DNA of 34,872 nt. It comes from Bacteriovoracaceae bacterium (GTDB lineage Bacteria > Bdellovibrionota > Bacteriovoracia > Bacteriovoracales > Bacteriovoracaceae). This document shows, one piece after another, positions 16,718-26,005 of this stretch (positions are counted from its first letter, which is position 1; every line of letters begins with the position of its first letter). The stretch is taken from the NCBI GenBank assembly GCA_947451425.1, contig CANGAC010000010.1, positions 1 through 34,872 on the forward strand. Reading direction: 5' to 3'. The notes beneath the pieces are model-generated. The model was not told the origin of the DNA, did no database searches, and worked only from the letters and a program-made list of their open reading frames with translations. Both the position numbers and the translations under genes were made by a program.

Positions 16718-17269
16718 TTAGGCTTCGAGAGTTCTTGTTGTCGCAGGAGTTGAAACTTTGATTTCTCCGCCCTCGAGAGCGATAGGAGCTTCATAAGTAG
16801 TTCTGCGAGCATCATCAGAAGAGAAGCTAACGATATACGTTTTAAGCTCTCTGTACATTTCATGCTTCACTGAAAGTTTTGAATCCTGAAGAACGATCTG
16901 CTTACCAACTTTTTTCGCAGAGTTCACAACAACTGGTGCTTTAAGATTTGCCGACATCTCAGTCACATTCGCAGGGATTGTGAGGATGCTGTAAAGCTTA
17001 GCAGTTTGAAGGGTTTCGAGTTCGAGACCGTTCAGATCAGCTGGAAGAAGTTTTGCGATATAGTCTGGCTTGAAGATCTTAGGTTCGATAATTGGAAAGG
17101 CGACTTTGTCATCTTCAGTGCTTTGGAGCCAAAGAATCAACGTGCTATCACCTGGATCAACTACGAAATATTTCTTGAGATTTTCAAAACCCAATAAACC
17201 TTCTGAAAAGGTGATGACGTCATTCGGGTTAACTTCCAGTTCCCCAAATCGAGTGGTTTTGATTTTCAT
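16718..17269 (-). CDS. fliW: Flagellar assembly factor FliW
   Basis: TTRFGELEVNPNDVITFSEGLLGFENLKKYFVVDPG; adjacent to csrA. Confidence 0.92.
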   Translation of the reverse strand: MKIKTTRFGELEVNPNDVITFSEGLLGFENLKKYFVVDPGDSTLILWLQSTEDDKVAFPIIEPKIFKPDYIAKLLPADLNGLELETLQTAKLYSILTIPANVTEMSANLKAPVVVNSAKKVGKQIVLQDSKLSVKHEMYRELKTYIVSFSSDDARRTTYEAPIALEGGEIKVSTPATTRTLEA

Positions 17270-17357
17270 CGAGTTTCCTCCAAAATGAAATAGTAAGGTA
17301 TTCTTACCATAGCACTTTGATGGTATCAGTCAACGGCTTAAATCTGCAAGGAGGAAT

Positions 17358-17588
17358 TTATTTCTTCTTCAGCTCTTCACCCAGACGGGCGATGTCAGAC
17401 ATACTTGCCTGCACTGCTTCTGTGTTTTGATCCTGAATGGCCTGATAAACCTCTTCACGGTGGATTTTAGTCTCTTTTGGAGCCTTAATTCCCAAGCGAA
17501 CTTGTTTACCCTTTATCTGCACAACGACAATTTTGATATTGTCGTCAATAGCGATGCTTTCTCCTAGCTTCCTTGTCAGAACTAGCAT
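17358..17588 (-). CDS. csrA: Carbon storage regulator CsrA
   Basis: [51 protein letters not shown]. Confidence 0.98.
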   Translation of the reverse strand: MLVLTRKLGESIAIDDNIKIVVVQIKGKQVRLGIKAPKETKIHREEVYQAIQDQNTEAVQASMSDIARLGEELKKK

Positions 17589-17719
17589 TGGTGATCCTTG
17601 TCTTCGGTGTCAAGAATATGACTAACTCAATAAACTTTTACTGTTGCGTTGATTTAATACGATTTTGGCGGGAACACAAGTGAATTTGAAAGATTTTGTT
17701 AAGAATTTGTAAGAATTTC

Positions 17720-18724
17720 CTAGCGCAGAAAATCCATCAAACTGGTGTTCATGAGATTTGCACTGGCTTGATAGGTAGCCTTAAGGACGTTTTGTTCTTT
17801 CTGGAGATTCCCGAAAATCTCGGTGACGTCGGCGTCTTCGATCTTGGACTTGTGCGCCTCGTTAAGGAGCTTGGTCTTCTCAATATTATTTTCTGAGTTC
17901 GTAACAGTATTGGTGAGCGCGCCAATCTGCGTTCTGAGCTTCACGACTCGCTCAATGCTTGTATCGAGTTTTTCGAGGAGACCCTGGATGATGTTCGGGT
18001 TATCCGTCAGCATCGCGTTCTCAAGCGCACGGAGCTCGTCAAAAATGCTGACCTCAACGTCTTCTCCAACCTCGGCCTGTTGTTCGCTGGCCGGGCCGCG
18101 GATCTGCTGAGAGGCCGTTGTGAGATCGACTTCTTCTTTTTTCAGATTCAGATCATTTCTTTCGAGAGGAGTTTTTCCTTTCGAGAAGAAAAGTTCTTTC
18201 CCGTGAATGTTCACCGGAATGAAAACGTCTTTATTGATCTCGATATTAATCTTGTTTGTGTCACCCTGAAACTTTCCTTCTGTGTCGAAAGGACGGGTGA
18301 GAACTTTGTGTCCGGCGAAGAGGTAACGGTTCCCCATCCGCTTGTTAGCGAGGGAGAGGGCCTGCTGTCTCAGCTGGTGAATTTCTTTTGAAACACCTTC
18401 GCGGATTTCCGGAGAGTAAATTGTTGAAGCACTACCGATGGCGAGTTCTTTTGCCTTCACCAGGATGTCCGTGAGATCTTCGATCACGTTTTCCGTGTAG
18501 GAAAGTTGCGTCTGAGCGAAGTTCAGGTTTCTCATGTACTGTTCGGCATCGATGTTCTGGGAACGGATCGCAAGAAGCTCGACGTTCCCGACAGGATCGT
18601 CCGAAGGCTTCGACACACGTTTCATGGTCGAACCCTTCATTTGTAAATCTTCCACCTTGCCCTTGGTTTTCCCAACGGCGTAGTTGATAGAGTTTACGGA
18701 ACTGTTTTCAGAGACCCTGCTCAT
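17720..18724 (-). CDS. flgL: Flagellar hook-associated protein 3
   Basis: MSRVSENSSVNSINYAVGKTKGKVEDLQMKGSTMKRVSKPSDDPVG flagellin/FlgL N-terminus; follows flgK. Confidence 0.92.
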   Translation of the reverse strand: MSRVSENSSVNSINYAVGKTKGKVEDLQMKGSTMKRVSKPSDDPVGNVELLAIRSQNIDAEQYMRNLNFAQTQLSYTENVIEDLTDILVKAKELAIGSASTIYSPEIREGVSKEIHQLRQQALSLANKRMGNRYLFAGHKVLTRPFDTEGKFQGDTNKINIEINKDVFIPVNIHGKELFFSKGKTPLERNDLNLKKEEVDLTTASQQIRGPASEQQAEVGEDVEVSIFDELRALENAMLTDNPNIIQGLLEKLDTSIERVVKLRTQIGALTNTVTNSENNIEKTKLLNEAHKSKIEDADVTEIFGNLQKEQNVLKATYQASANLMNTSLMDFLR

Positions 18725-18735
18725 TTCCTATATTC

Positions 18736-20199
18736 CTATGGCAGTAGGTTTAATACTGCTTTAAACATTTCGTCGGCGGCTTTCATGACCTTCGCAGAAG
18801 CCTCGTAAGAGTTCTGGTAACGGATCATGTTGGCAGCTTCTTCATCGAGAGACACACCGGCCAGGCGTTCCTTCACGGATTTCGCCTGAGCGAGAATTCC
18901 ACCAGATTGTTCTTCATTGATCCGTGCCTTACCGGCCTGAAGACCAATGTGACCAACTGACTTGAGATATTGCTCTTCAAAAGTTGTGGTTCCACCAGCA
19001 AGAACTTTTTCGTGCTGAAGTTTTGAAATCGCGAGTGCAATCCGGTTATCACCGGGCTGGTTAGGCTCAAGTGCCGTTGCGATGTTATTAACATCTTCTT
19101 TGATCTCATCAGACAGATCGATGTATTCAGCAGCGCGCTTCATATCGAGCGGCTCTTTGAAGAAATTGATTCCTGTAACCTGTCTGCCAGCTGCGTTCGG
19201 CACAGGATTTCCCTGAGCATCGAGCGGAACCGGGTGATTCGCAAAACCTTTTCTGTGAATGGCGTTGGTCGCGTGAACGAGGCCATGAGCAAGTTCGTCG
19301 ATCTGTTTTTCGAGCTGGACCACTTCTTCGTTTCTGGTCTTCAGAAGTGCGCCGAGTGTTCCACCCTTCAGGTTATCTGAGATATGAATGCTCTGGCGGG
19401 AAGCGAAGTAAACTTCGATGTCGCCCTTGTCAGCTGAGTTTGAGCCGGGCTTCACAGTGGAGCCAACTTTCAGTTCCTGGTTAAGACCCCCGGAAACGAG
19501 AGAGCCCAGTCCTTCGACACTCACGACGTACTGACCTTCATCATCTGTGTGAGTCTGAATCGGGAAGTAATCGGCGAGTGTGCGGATCGCCCGGTCCCGC
19601 TGGTCACGAAGATCGTTGGCCGTACTGTCGGTCACTTCTTCGATATTAATTTCTTTATTGAGTTTTGCAATTGTCTTCGTGAGGCCGTTGATGTCATCCA
19701 CAGCGAGCGCGATCTTCTTGTTCATGTTTCCGCGGATGTCATCCAGGCTTGACTGGATCCGGTGGAAATCTCCTACAACGATCTTGGCATTTTCCTTCAC
19801 GACGTTGCGGATTGTTTCATTCTCCGGCTGATTGGAGAGTTCTCTCATAGAGTTAAAGAAACGATTGAGAACTTTGTTCATCCCTTCAGAGTTAATCTCA
19901 TTGAAGACTTCTTCCACATGAGAGAGCTGGAGGTTCCGTTCTTTATCAAAATTATTACTGGTGAGTGAGTTGTTGAGTTTCTTCTCAACGAGTTCATCGT
20001 GCTGGCGCTTGATACTCTGAATCTGAGTACCAGTCCCAAGAACGTAGTTACCTTCCGGGAGAGTGAAACTTGTTTCCTGTCTGACTTCCTGGCGCGAGAA
20101 CCCGTCAGTATTGGCATTCGCAATGTTATGCGAAGTCGTCGCCATTGCGCGCTTGGAAGCGAACAATCCCGATTTACCAATATTAAGTAGGTCGCTCAA
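18736..20199 (-). CDS. flgK: Flagellar hook-associated protein 1
   Basis: LLNIGKSGLFASKRAMATTSHNIANANTDGFSRQ; C-terminus AANMIRYQNSYEASAKVMKAADEMFKAVLNL; TTG start. Confidence 0.95.
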   Translation of the reverse strand: MSDLLNIGKSGLFASKRAMATTSHNIANANTDGFSRQEVRQETSFTLPEGNYVLGTGTQIQSIKRQHDELVEKKLNNSLTSNNFDKERNLQLSHVEEVFNEINSEGMNKVLNRFFNSMRELSNQPENETIRNVVKENAKIVVGDFHRIQSSLDDIRGNMNKKIALAVDDINGLTKTIAKLNKEINIEEVTDSTANDLRDQRDRAIRTLADYFPIQTHTDDEGQYVVSVEGLGSLVSGGLNQELKVGSTVKPGSNSADKGDIEVYFASRQSIHISDNLKGGTLGALLKTRNEEVVQLEKQIDELAHGLVHATNAIHRKGFANHPVPLDAQGNPVPNAAGRQVTGINFFKEPLDMKRAAEYIDLSDEIKEDVNNIATALEPNQPGDNRIALAISKLQHEKVLAGGTTTFEEQYLKSVGHIGLQAGKARINEEQSGGILAQAKSVKERLAGVSLDEEAANMIRYQNSYEASAKVMKAADEMFKAVLNLLP

Positions 20200-20214
20200 C
20201 GCCTATCCTCTTTC

Positions 20215-20718
20215 CTAGCGGTTCAGCTGGCGGGTCATCCCGTCAGCACCGTAGGTCGTATAAGTCTTCTTGCCACTGAAGCCTTGTCTCATCTCGCGGA
20301 TAGAGAGCATGGCCTTGTTCAGGAACATCTGGTTCTTCTTATTCTGGTCCTGAATCTTGTTAATGATATCGATCAGGAGACTGTTGAGGTTCCTGAGAGC
20401 AGGAATCCCGCTTTTTTGATCGATGTCAGCAAAGGCTTCAAGAAGTTCTCCCGCGCGTGAAATTTCCACGGCAAAAAGATTTGATTCGTTAATTTTTTTG
20501 ATCAGGTGAGCGCGTTCTTTTTCAAGTTCGCCGACCCGTCCGATGATTTCTTCCTTGATTGGAAGCATTGTTTCGATTTTATCAATGTCACTGGCGAGAA
20601 GAGTGATGTACTCCTCAGCGGTCAGGTCATAAAGTTCTTTGTGAAGACGGCAGAAGCCTTCCCAAATGGTAACGGCTTGCTGGTAGTAGAGGAGTCGTGC
20701 CTGAGAAGAAGTATCCAT
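20215..20718 (-). CDS. flgN: FlgN-like flagellar chaperone
   Basis: Helical protein in the flgM-flgN-flgK position; FlgN-like N-terminal helix. Confidence 0.65.
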   Translation of the reverse strand: MDTSSQARLLYYQQAVTIWEGFCRLHKELYDLTAEEYITLLASDIDKIETMLPIKEEIIGRVGELEKERAHLIKKINESNLFAVEISRAGELLEAFADIDQKSGIPALRNLNSLLIDIINKIQDQNKKNQMFLNKAMLSIREMRQGFSGKKTYTTYGADGMTRQLNR

Positions 20719-20739
20719 CCTGGACCTCTTTAAGTGTTC

Positions 20740-21066
20740 TTAGAACTCTGAAGTTAAAATCTTATCCGCGAGACCGTCGTAATCGACTTCGTAAGTTCCT
20801 GCCTGGATCTGTGCCTTGAGGCGCGCGATCTTCTCAGTGTTATCAACTTCCGGAGCACTCATTGCTGCTTTTTTGATCCGTGAGAAATCTTTCACACCTT
20901 CAGGGATGTTCACGCGAGCATCACCAGCAGTCTTCGCTGTCAGCTCAGAAGCGCGCTCTGCTGAGTTCGTCTCTGTGCCTTCGACCTGTCTTCCGCCGCT
21001 TGATTTCTCGGCTTGAGCACTCCGGCTTCTTGGAAAGAAGGACGGGCGTGTGTCGATGCTACTCAT
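20740..21066 (-). CDS. flgM: Anti-sigma28 factor FlgM
   Basis: C-terminus EVDNTEKIARLKAQIQAGTYEVDYDGLADKIL. Confidence 0.88.
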   Translation of the reverse strand: MSSIDTRPSFFPRSRSAQAEKSSGGRQVEGTETNSAERASELTAKTAGDARVNIPEGVKDFSRIKKAAMSAPEVDNTEKIARLKAQIQAGTYEVDYDGLADKILTSEF

Positions 21067-21424
21067 ATTTTTTCTCCTTCGTGGAAGCGGTCAATCCTTG
21101 AGTCACTTCCGTGTGCGAATTCTGCTTCAGGTAATGTTTCATATTCTGCGGCACAATCTGATCGAGGATGACTTTCTTCACTCCCAGACCTGTATCTGAT
21201 TTTGCCATAAGCTGCGCTCTTTCGTAATCCAGCAAAGAATTGTAGTAGTCCATGGATGGTGAGTCCTGACCTTCTTTCGGGATCGACTTTCTCATTTCTG
21301 CGAGCATGTGAGAGGTAAAACTCGCTTCCATGCCTTCAGCAATGTCTTCGTAAGGCTTAACCGGATTGGTGCGTTGATTGGCGGGAATAGATTTTGAATC
21401 GATACCGATTTTCACTCTTACCAT
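21059..21424 (-). CDS. flgJ: Rod-binding protein FlgJ (no muramidase domain)
   Basis: FTSHMLAEMRKSIPKEGQDSPSMDYYNSLLDYERAQLMAKSDTGLGVKKVIL. Confidence 0.85.
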   Translation of the reverse strand: MVRVKIGIDSKSIPANQRTNPVKPYEDIAEGMEASFTSHMLAEMRKSIPKEGQDSPSMDYYNSLLDYERAQLMAKSDTGLGVKKVILDQIVPQNMKHYLKQNSHTEVTQGLTASTKEKKYE

Positions 21425-21531
21425 CCTGGTGTTCTGACCTCATCATCCTGATGAGATTCTCTTTAGAGTGTAACATTTTTTAGAGGGGGGGTGTTAGGGA
21501 AAATCCCCCCTGGGCAAATTGTACCTAGGGA

Positions 21532-22530
21532 CTAGATTAGCTCTATATCTGCTACTAAAGAGCCGTTCTTTTTGAGGGCCTGGAAGATCGAAATCAGGTC
21601 TTCCGGAGAGGTGCCGAGGGCATTGAGGGCCTTAACTAAGTCATTGATTGTCGTGGATTGTTCCACCACCTGGATGGATCTGCTGGCCGAGCCTTCTGAT
21701 CCGCCTTTCACTTCAAGCACCATGTCGCGGTGACTGACGGCCGATTTCTTGAGCACAATGTCCCCACCGGCAACCAGGGTTCCGGTTCTTTCATTGATCA
21801 CAATCCGGGCGTAAGTGTCGGCCACGACCCGGTAGTTTTCTACATTAGCGAGAAGCTCAACTACTTTTCTTTCATAATACTGAGGGATGATCAGGTCTAT
21901 GGTTGTGGCATCAGATGCTGTTGCGTATTTCCCACCGAGTTCCTGATTAATCGTTCTTTCCACACGAGCGGCCGTTGTGAAGTCCGGAGAATTCAGCGCC
22001 ATGCGGATCGCTTTTTTATCATTGAACCCAAGCTCGAGCTCTTTTTCGATGGTTCCGCCTGAAGGGATGAGGGCGGTCGTTGCCATTTTCTTACCCTTAT
22101 CGAGACCACCAATGGAAAGTGCTCCGTTTGCCACAGCGTAGACTTGTCCGTCACCACCTTTCAGTGGAGTCACGAGAAGTGTTCCGCCCGCGAGAGAGGA
22201 AGCATCTCCGATAGAAGATACCGTCACGTCGAGGGCCTGGCCCGTTCTTCCGAAGGCAGGAAGTTTCGCTGTGACGATGACTGCAGCGACGTTTTTCGAT
22301 GTGACTTCTTTCTGGGGATTAAGACCAAGAGTCTGGAACATTTTTTTCAGGGATGTATTGGTGATTTCTCCACCACCGTCCCCTGTACCGTTGAGACCGA
22401 TCACCAGACCGTAACCGATCAGGGGATTTTCTCTCACACCTTTGATCGTCACGAGATCTTTGATCCGGCTCTGGTTGGCCAGAGCGGGGAGTGAAAGGGC
22501 GCAAAGAATAAGGGGCAGGAGTTTGTACAT
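21532..22530 (-). CDS. flgI: Flagellar P-ring protein FlgI
   Basis: RIKDLVTIKGVRENPLIGYGLVIGLNGTGDGG. Confidence 0.96.
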   Translation of the reverse strand: MYKLLPLILCALSLPALANQSRIKDLVTIKGVRENPLIGYGLVIGLNGTGDGGGEITNTSLKKMFQTLGLNPQKEVTSKNVAAVIVTAKLPAFGRTGQALDVTVSSIGDASSLAGGTLLVTPLKGGDGQVYAVANGALSIGGLDKGKKMATTALIPSGGTIEKELELGFNDKKAIRMALNSPDFTTAARVERTINQELGGKYATASDATTIDLIIPQYYERKVVELLANVENYRVVADTYARIVINERTGTLVAGGDIVLKKSAVSHRDMVLEVKGGSEGSASRSIQVVEQSTTINDLVKALNALGTSPEDLISIFQALKKNGSLVADIELI

Positions 22531-22531
22531 T

Positions 22532-23305
22532 TTAGTTTTCCCTTCCTAGGATGAAGACCCTCGACTCGAGAAGACGGTCGGAGTTCACGTAATCATTTTC
22601 CATGATGTCCTTGCGCGACACAAGAGCCTGCACTTCAATGGCCCTTTTTTCCTTTTTAAAGATCACTTCCTTGCGACCTTTCAGGACTATGTAATCTTTA
22701 TTCAGTTCCTCGACCACGGTACCGGAGATTTTGTCGTAGACCTTCATGTCCATGTCATGGTCTTCGCCAGGGCGGGCGGCTGGAGCTGCGGGTTCCTTAC
22801 TGGCGGCTTTGTCGTCTTCTTTTTTGCCTTCTTTTTTCTTCACGGGTTTATCCGGGAAAGTGCGCTTGAGCTCTGCGGAAATCTGATTTCTGAGATTCTC
22901 AAGAACATTGATGATGACCATGTCACCTGTATGCTTGTCATTCTGGTAAGTGAACAGCGATGAAGAAGATCCCTGGTTGGCCCAGAGGCTTCCATCACCT
23001 TCATTGTCCTTGAAATCATCTGCCTGGTATCTTTGCGGGCGATAATCACGCTTAACAGGTGGACGAACAGATCCTGATGGGCCGCCGTCACTCAAAGAAA
23101 AAGTCGTGGGATTCTTAATCGGACGTTTGTCTTTTTCCGGCTGGAATCTGTCGCGCCAATAGGGAGCATTAGGATCAGGTCGTTTCTGACGAGGTCCTTC
23201 ACCGCGGGCCATTTTTTCTTCACGGTCCATCTGTTTATGAACTGAGTTCACGTAGTTTGCGCACGAAGTGAAGAGAAGAAGGATAAAAAGAATAACGTGG
23301 TTCAT
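22532..23305 (-). CDS. flgH: Divergent flagellar L-ring protein FlgH
   Basis: Lipobox LLFTSCANYV; SLWANQGSSSSLFTYQNDKHTGDMVIINVLENL; C-terminal EVQALVSRKDIMENDYVNSDRLLESRVF. Confidence 0.88.
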   Translation of the reverse strand: MNHVILFILLLFTSCANYVNSVHKQMDREEKMARGEGPRQKRPDPNAPYWRDRFQPEKDKRPIKNPTTFSLSDGGPSGSVRPPVKRDYRPQRYQADDFKDNEGDGSLWANQGSSSSLFTYQNDKHTGDMVIINVLENLRNQISAELKRTFPDKPVKKKEGKKEDDKAASKEPAAPAARPGEDHDMDMKVYDKISGTVVEELNKDYIVLKGRKEVIFKKEKRAIEVQALVSRKDIMENDYVNSDRLLESRVFILGREN

Positions 23306-24171
23306 AGTTCTACAAGCACTTTGTTATTATCGATGACTCTGCCCTGGTACTTTTTATTTTTTTGCTGGTGATAGACTTCAACCGTGTCACCGAAAGCACC
23401 GTTTCCACGGCTGATCCCGGATGTCTTGATACGAACCATTTCATTCTCAAGGATCACTTCAGTCTTAAGTCCAGCTTTCACAATGTTGATGGCGTTAAGA
23501 TCAGAAATCCGGAGAAGCTCTCCCGACTTGAGGGGCTTGTTGGTTTTGTAGTATTTGAGGTTCTGAACATCCGAAATAAAATCCGCGTGCGGAACTGCCT
23601 CAGTAAACTCTTCTTTGATGTCATAGACCGTGATGTCGGCAAAGGAATTCAGCGGACGAGTGAGGCGGAAAGCGCGAACCATTTTTCCGAAGTCCGCGAC
23701 AGAAATAAAATCGCGGCGTGTTCCATCGAATCCATTGATTGTGACGTTGATCGGTTGCTTTGATCCCCAGAGACAGGCCGAGCAATAAACCATCAGCTGA
23801 TCTCCCGGAGCAAGAGCGAGAAAATTGGAAGAGTTCACAGTGTAGGTTGTTTTCACCTGAACGCCGGCAGGAATCGGAAGCTGGTCACGGATAAATGATT
23901 TGAGATTCTGAATCTGAACAGAGTGCTGATCAATCTGAACGGTGTGACCTTTGGCATTCATCATCTCTGTCAGTTGCGAGGAAGAGATTCTTCCTTCAAC
24001 TCCAGTGAGCGTGCGGTGAAGATCGCGGACCGCTTCTTCAGAGCAATTGGCGGTATTGATCGGACTTTGCCCCGTAATATCATCACCAAGGATGACAAGA
24101 CGGTGAGGCATGTTGATGTCACACGCAAAGGCAGTAGAAACAAAACAGAGCAAAAGAAAAAATAGTTTCAT
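23302..24171 (-). CDS. flgA: P-ring assembly chaperone FlgA
   Basis: Signal peptide; SAF-like C-terminus NKPLKSGELLRISDLNAINIVKAG...VRIKTSGISRGNGAFGDTVEVYHQQ. Confidence 0.88.
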   Translation of the reverse strand: MKLFFLLLCFVSTAFACDINMPHRLVILGDDITGQSPINTANCSEEAVRDLHRTLTGVEGRISSSQLTEMMNAKGHTVQIDQHSVQIQNLKSFIRDQLPIPAGVQVKTTYTVNSSNFLALAPGDQLMVYCSACLWGSKQPINVTINGFDGTRRDFISVADFGKMVRAFRLTRPLNSFADITVYDIKEEFTEAVPHADFISDVQNLKYYKTNKPLKSGELLRISDLNAINIVKAGLKTEVILENEMVRIKTSGISRGNGAFGDTVEVYHQQKNKKYQGRVIDNNKVLVEL

Positions 24172-24174
24172 TTC

Positions 24175-24960
24175 CTACCTGATGTTATTTACAGTCTGGA
24201 GCATCTGATCGGCGACGCCCATAACCTTAGAGTTCATTTCATAGGCACGCTGGGCCTTAATCAAATCTGTCATTTCATTCATCACGTTCACGTTGGAAGA
24301 TTCAATCGCTCCCTGCATGACGATTCCCGATCCGTTTTCACCCGGAGCATTCTGGATCGCCTGCCCAGAACCTACTGTGGCAGCGAGAATATTTCCGCCT
24401 TCCGAGCGAAGACCAACCGGGTTGACGAATGTAAATACCGGAATTTGTCCGAGTGCCATCGGCTCTACTGATTCACGGGTATAAGCTTCAACCTGGCCGT
24501 TTTCAGAAACACCAAGGCGAAGAATATTCGGAGGAACGACAATTCCCGGGAAGACGCGGTGACCTGCACGAGTCACGAGATTTCCCTGGGCATCGACGTT
24601 GAAACTTCCGTCACGTGTATATTTCAGGTCGCCATTTGGGCCGATGATGCCGAAGAAGCCTTCACCGTTTACCATCATGTCGTAAGGGTTATTAGTCATT
24701 TGCGGAGAACCCTGCGAATGAATTTTTCTGGTCGCAGAAACTTTCGCTCCGGAACCAACCTGATGACCGACGTTGTATTCGGTGTTGCCGGAAGATTTTC
24801 CGCCAGCTTCCTGGACAGTTTCATAAAGAAGATCATCAAATTCTGTACGTGCTTTCTTGAATCCCGTCGTATTCACGTTCGCGATGTTATTCGAGATTGT
24901 GTTTACGTTTGATTCCTGAGCGGCCATGCCGGTAGCGGATGTGTGAAGGGCCCTCATCAT
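24175..24960 (-). CDS. flgG: Distal rod protein FlgG
   Basis: MMRALHTSATGMAAQESNVNTISNNIANVNTTGFKKARTEFDDLLYE. Confidence 0.96.
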   Translation of the reverse strand: MMRALHTSATGMAAQESNVNTISNNIANVNTTGFKKARTEFDDLLYETVQEAGGKSSGNTEYNVGHQVGSGAKVSATRKIHSQGSPQMTNNPYDMMVNGEGFFGIIGPNGDLKYTRDGSFNVDAQGNLVTRAGHRVFPGIVVPPNILRLGVSENGQVEAYTRESVEPMALGQIPVFTFVNPVGLRSEGGNILAATVGSGQAIQNAPGENGSGIVMQGAIESSNVNVMNEMTDLIKAQRAYEMNSKVMGVADQMLQTVNNIR

Positions 24961-24969
24961 AAGTACTCC

Positions 24970-25812
24970 TTAGAATTTCCCAATATCATTGGCAGCTTTG
25001 CCAGTGATACTGTCGTATGCGTTTATTGCTTTCTGTATGGATTCAAAATGGCGGTGAGCTTTGATGAGCTCAGACATTTCTTCGATCGCGTTTACGTTTG
25101 ATCCCTCAAGAAATCCCTGATGAACCAAAGTCCTGATGTCATTTCTCTTGATGTTGGCTTCATCCGGAGTGATGTAGAGGGAATTTCCTTCTTTCCGGAG
25201 GGCGTGCTTATCGACAAATTCCACGACAGAGAGTTTTGAAATGGGACCATCCTTGGTCATCACATCGCCTTCCCTGGTAATCGTGACTTTGGCATCAGTC
25301 GGAATTCTTACGACTCTTTCTTCTGGTTTTGGATAATTCGGGAGAGAGGCCGGATCGCGCGTTCCTTCCGGAGCACCAGCAACTGCGCTTAAAACTTTAA
25401 AGCCCTGGTCTGTCACCAGTTCACCTTCGCGATTGATGGAAAAATTCCCCTTTCTTGTGAAGCGAACTCCAGTCGGAGTGAGAACTTCCATGAAGCCCTC
25501 ACCCTGGAGACCTAAATCAAGAGGATTCGAAGTTGGCTGAAGCTGGCCCTGTTCAAAAATCGTATAACTTCCATCAACAGCGACCATGGAATTTTCCGCG
25601 CCCTGTGTGTGATAGAAATCTTCCGGAGCAAATTCCTTCCGGGGAATATCAATATCCTCTACACCTTTCGTAAGTGCAGTGAGGTGCTCTTTAAATACCA
25701 GCTGGTCTTTTTTGAAACCCACAGTGTTGGCGTTTGCCACGTTGTTGGCAATCGTTTCAACTTTTTGCTGTTGGGCCACCTGGCCGGAAAGCGAAACCCA
25801 GATATTACTCAA
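24970..25812 (-). CDS. flgF: Proximal rod protein FlgF
   Basis: VSLSGQVAQQQKVETIANNVANANTVGFKKDQLVFKE; TTG start preceded by AAGGAG. Confidence 0.92.
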   Translation of the reverse strand: MSNIWVSLSGQVAQQQKVETIANNVANANTVGFKKDQLVFKEHLTALTKGVEDIDIPRKEFAPEDFYHTQGAENSMVAVDGSYTIFEQGQLQPTSNPLDLGLQGEGFMEVLTPTGVRFTRKGNFSINREGELVTDQGFKVLSAVAGAPEGTRDPASLPNYPKPEERVVRIPTDAKVTITREGDVMTKDGPISKLSVVEFVDKHALRKEGNSLYITPDEANIKRNDIRTLVHQGFLEGSNVNAIEEMSELIKAHRHFESIQKAINAYDSITGKAANDIGKF

Positions 25813-25921
25813 TTGATGATCTCCTTCATCCTGATGGAGGGGGCGACAGAATCACCCGTAGGCAAATTTTAGCAACGCAGGTGACAGAAACCTAGCATGG
25901 GCAATTTCCACCACCTGACCT

Positions 25922-25951
25922 AAGGCCCTGATAACTTGTCGAAAAGGCCCT
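25922..25951. repeat. Direct repeat AAGGCCCT x2, 22 bp period
   Basis: Identical octamers at 25922-25929 and 25944-25951 in the flgF/xseB divergent intergenic region. Confidence 0.7.
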
Positions 25952-26005
25952 CGTGTGCAATGATCGGCATGACAAATCAGTGTCAAATGAACGACGGGAC
26001 GACAT

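Noticed and set aside
25970-25985. TGACA-N6-TGTCA inverted repeat upstream of xseB
   Set aside because: Only 5-bp arms; too short to support without conservation data.
25813-26005. Possible sigma54 or sigma28 promoter for flgF (TGGTGGAAATTGC; TAAAATTT)
   Set aside because: The GG-to-GC spacing does not fit -24/-12, and no GCCGATAA-like -10 follows the TAAAATTT at the right distance.
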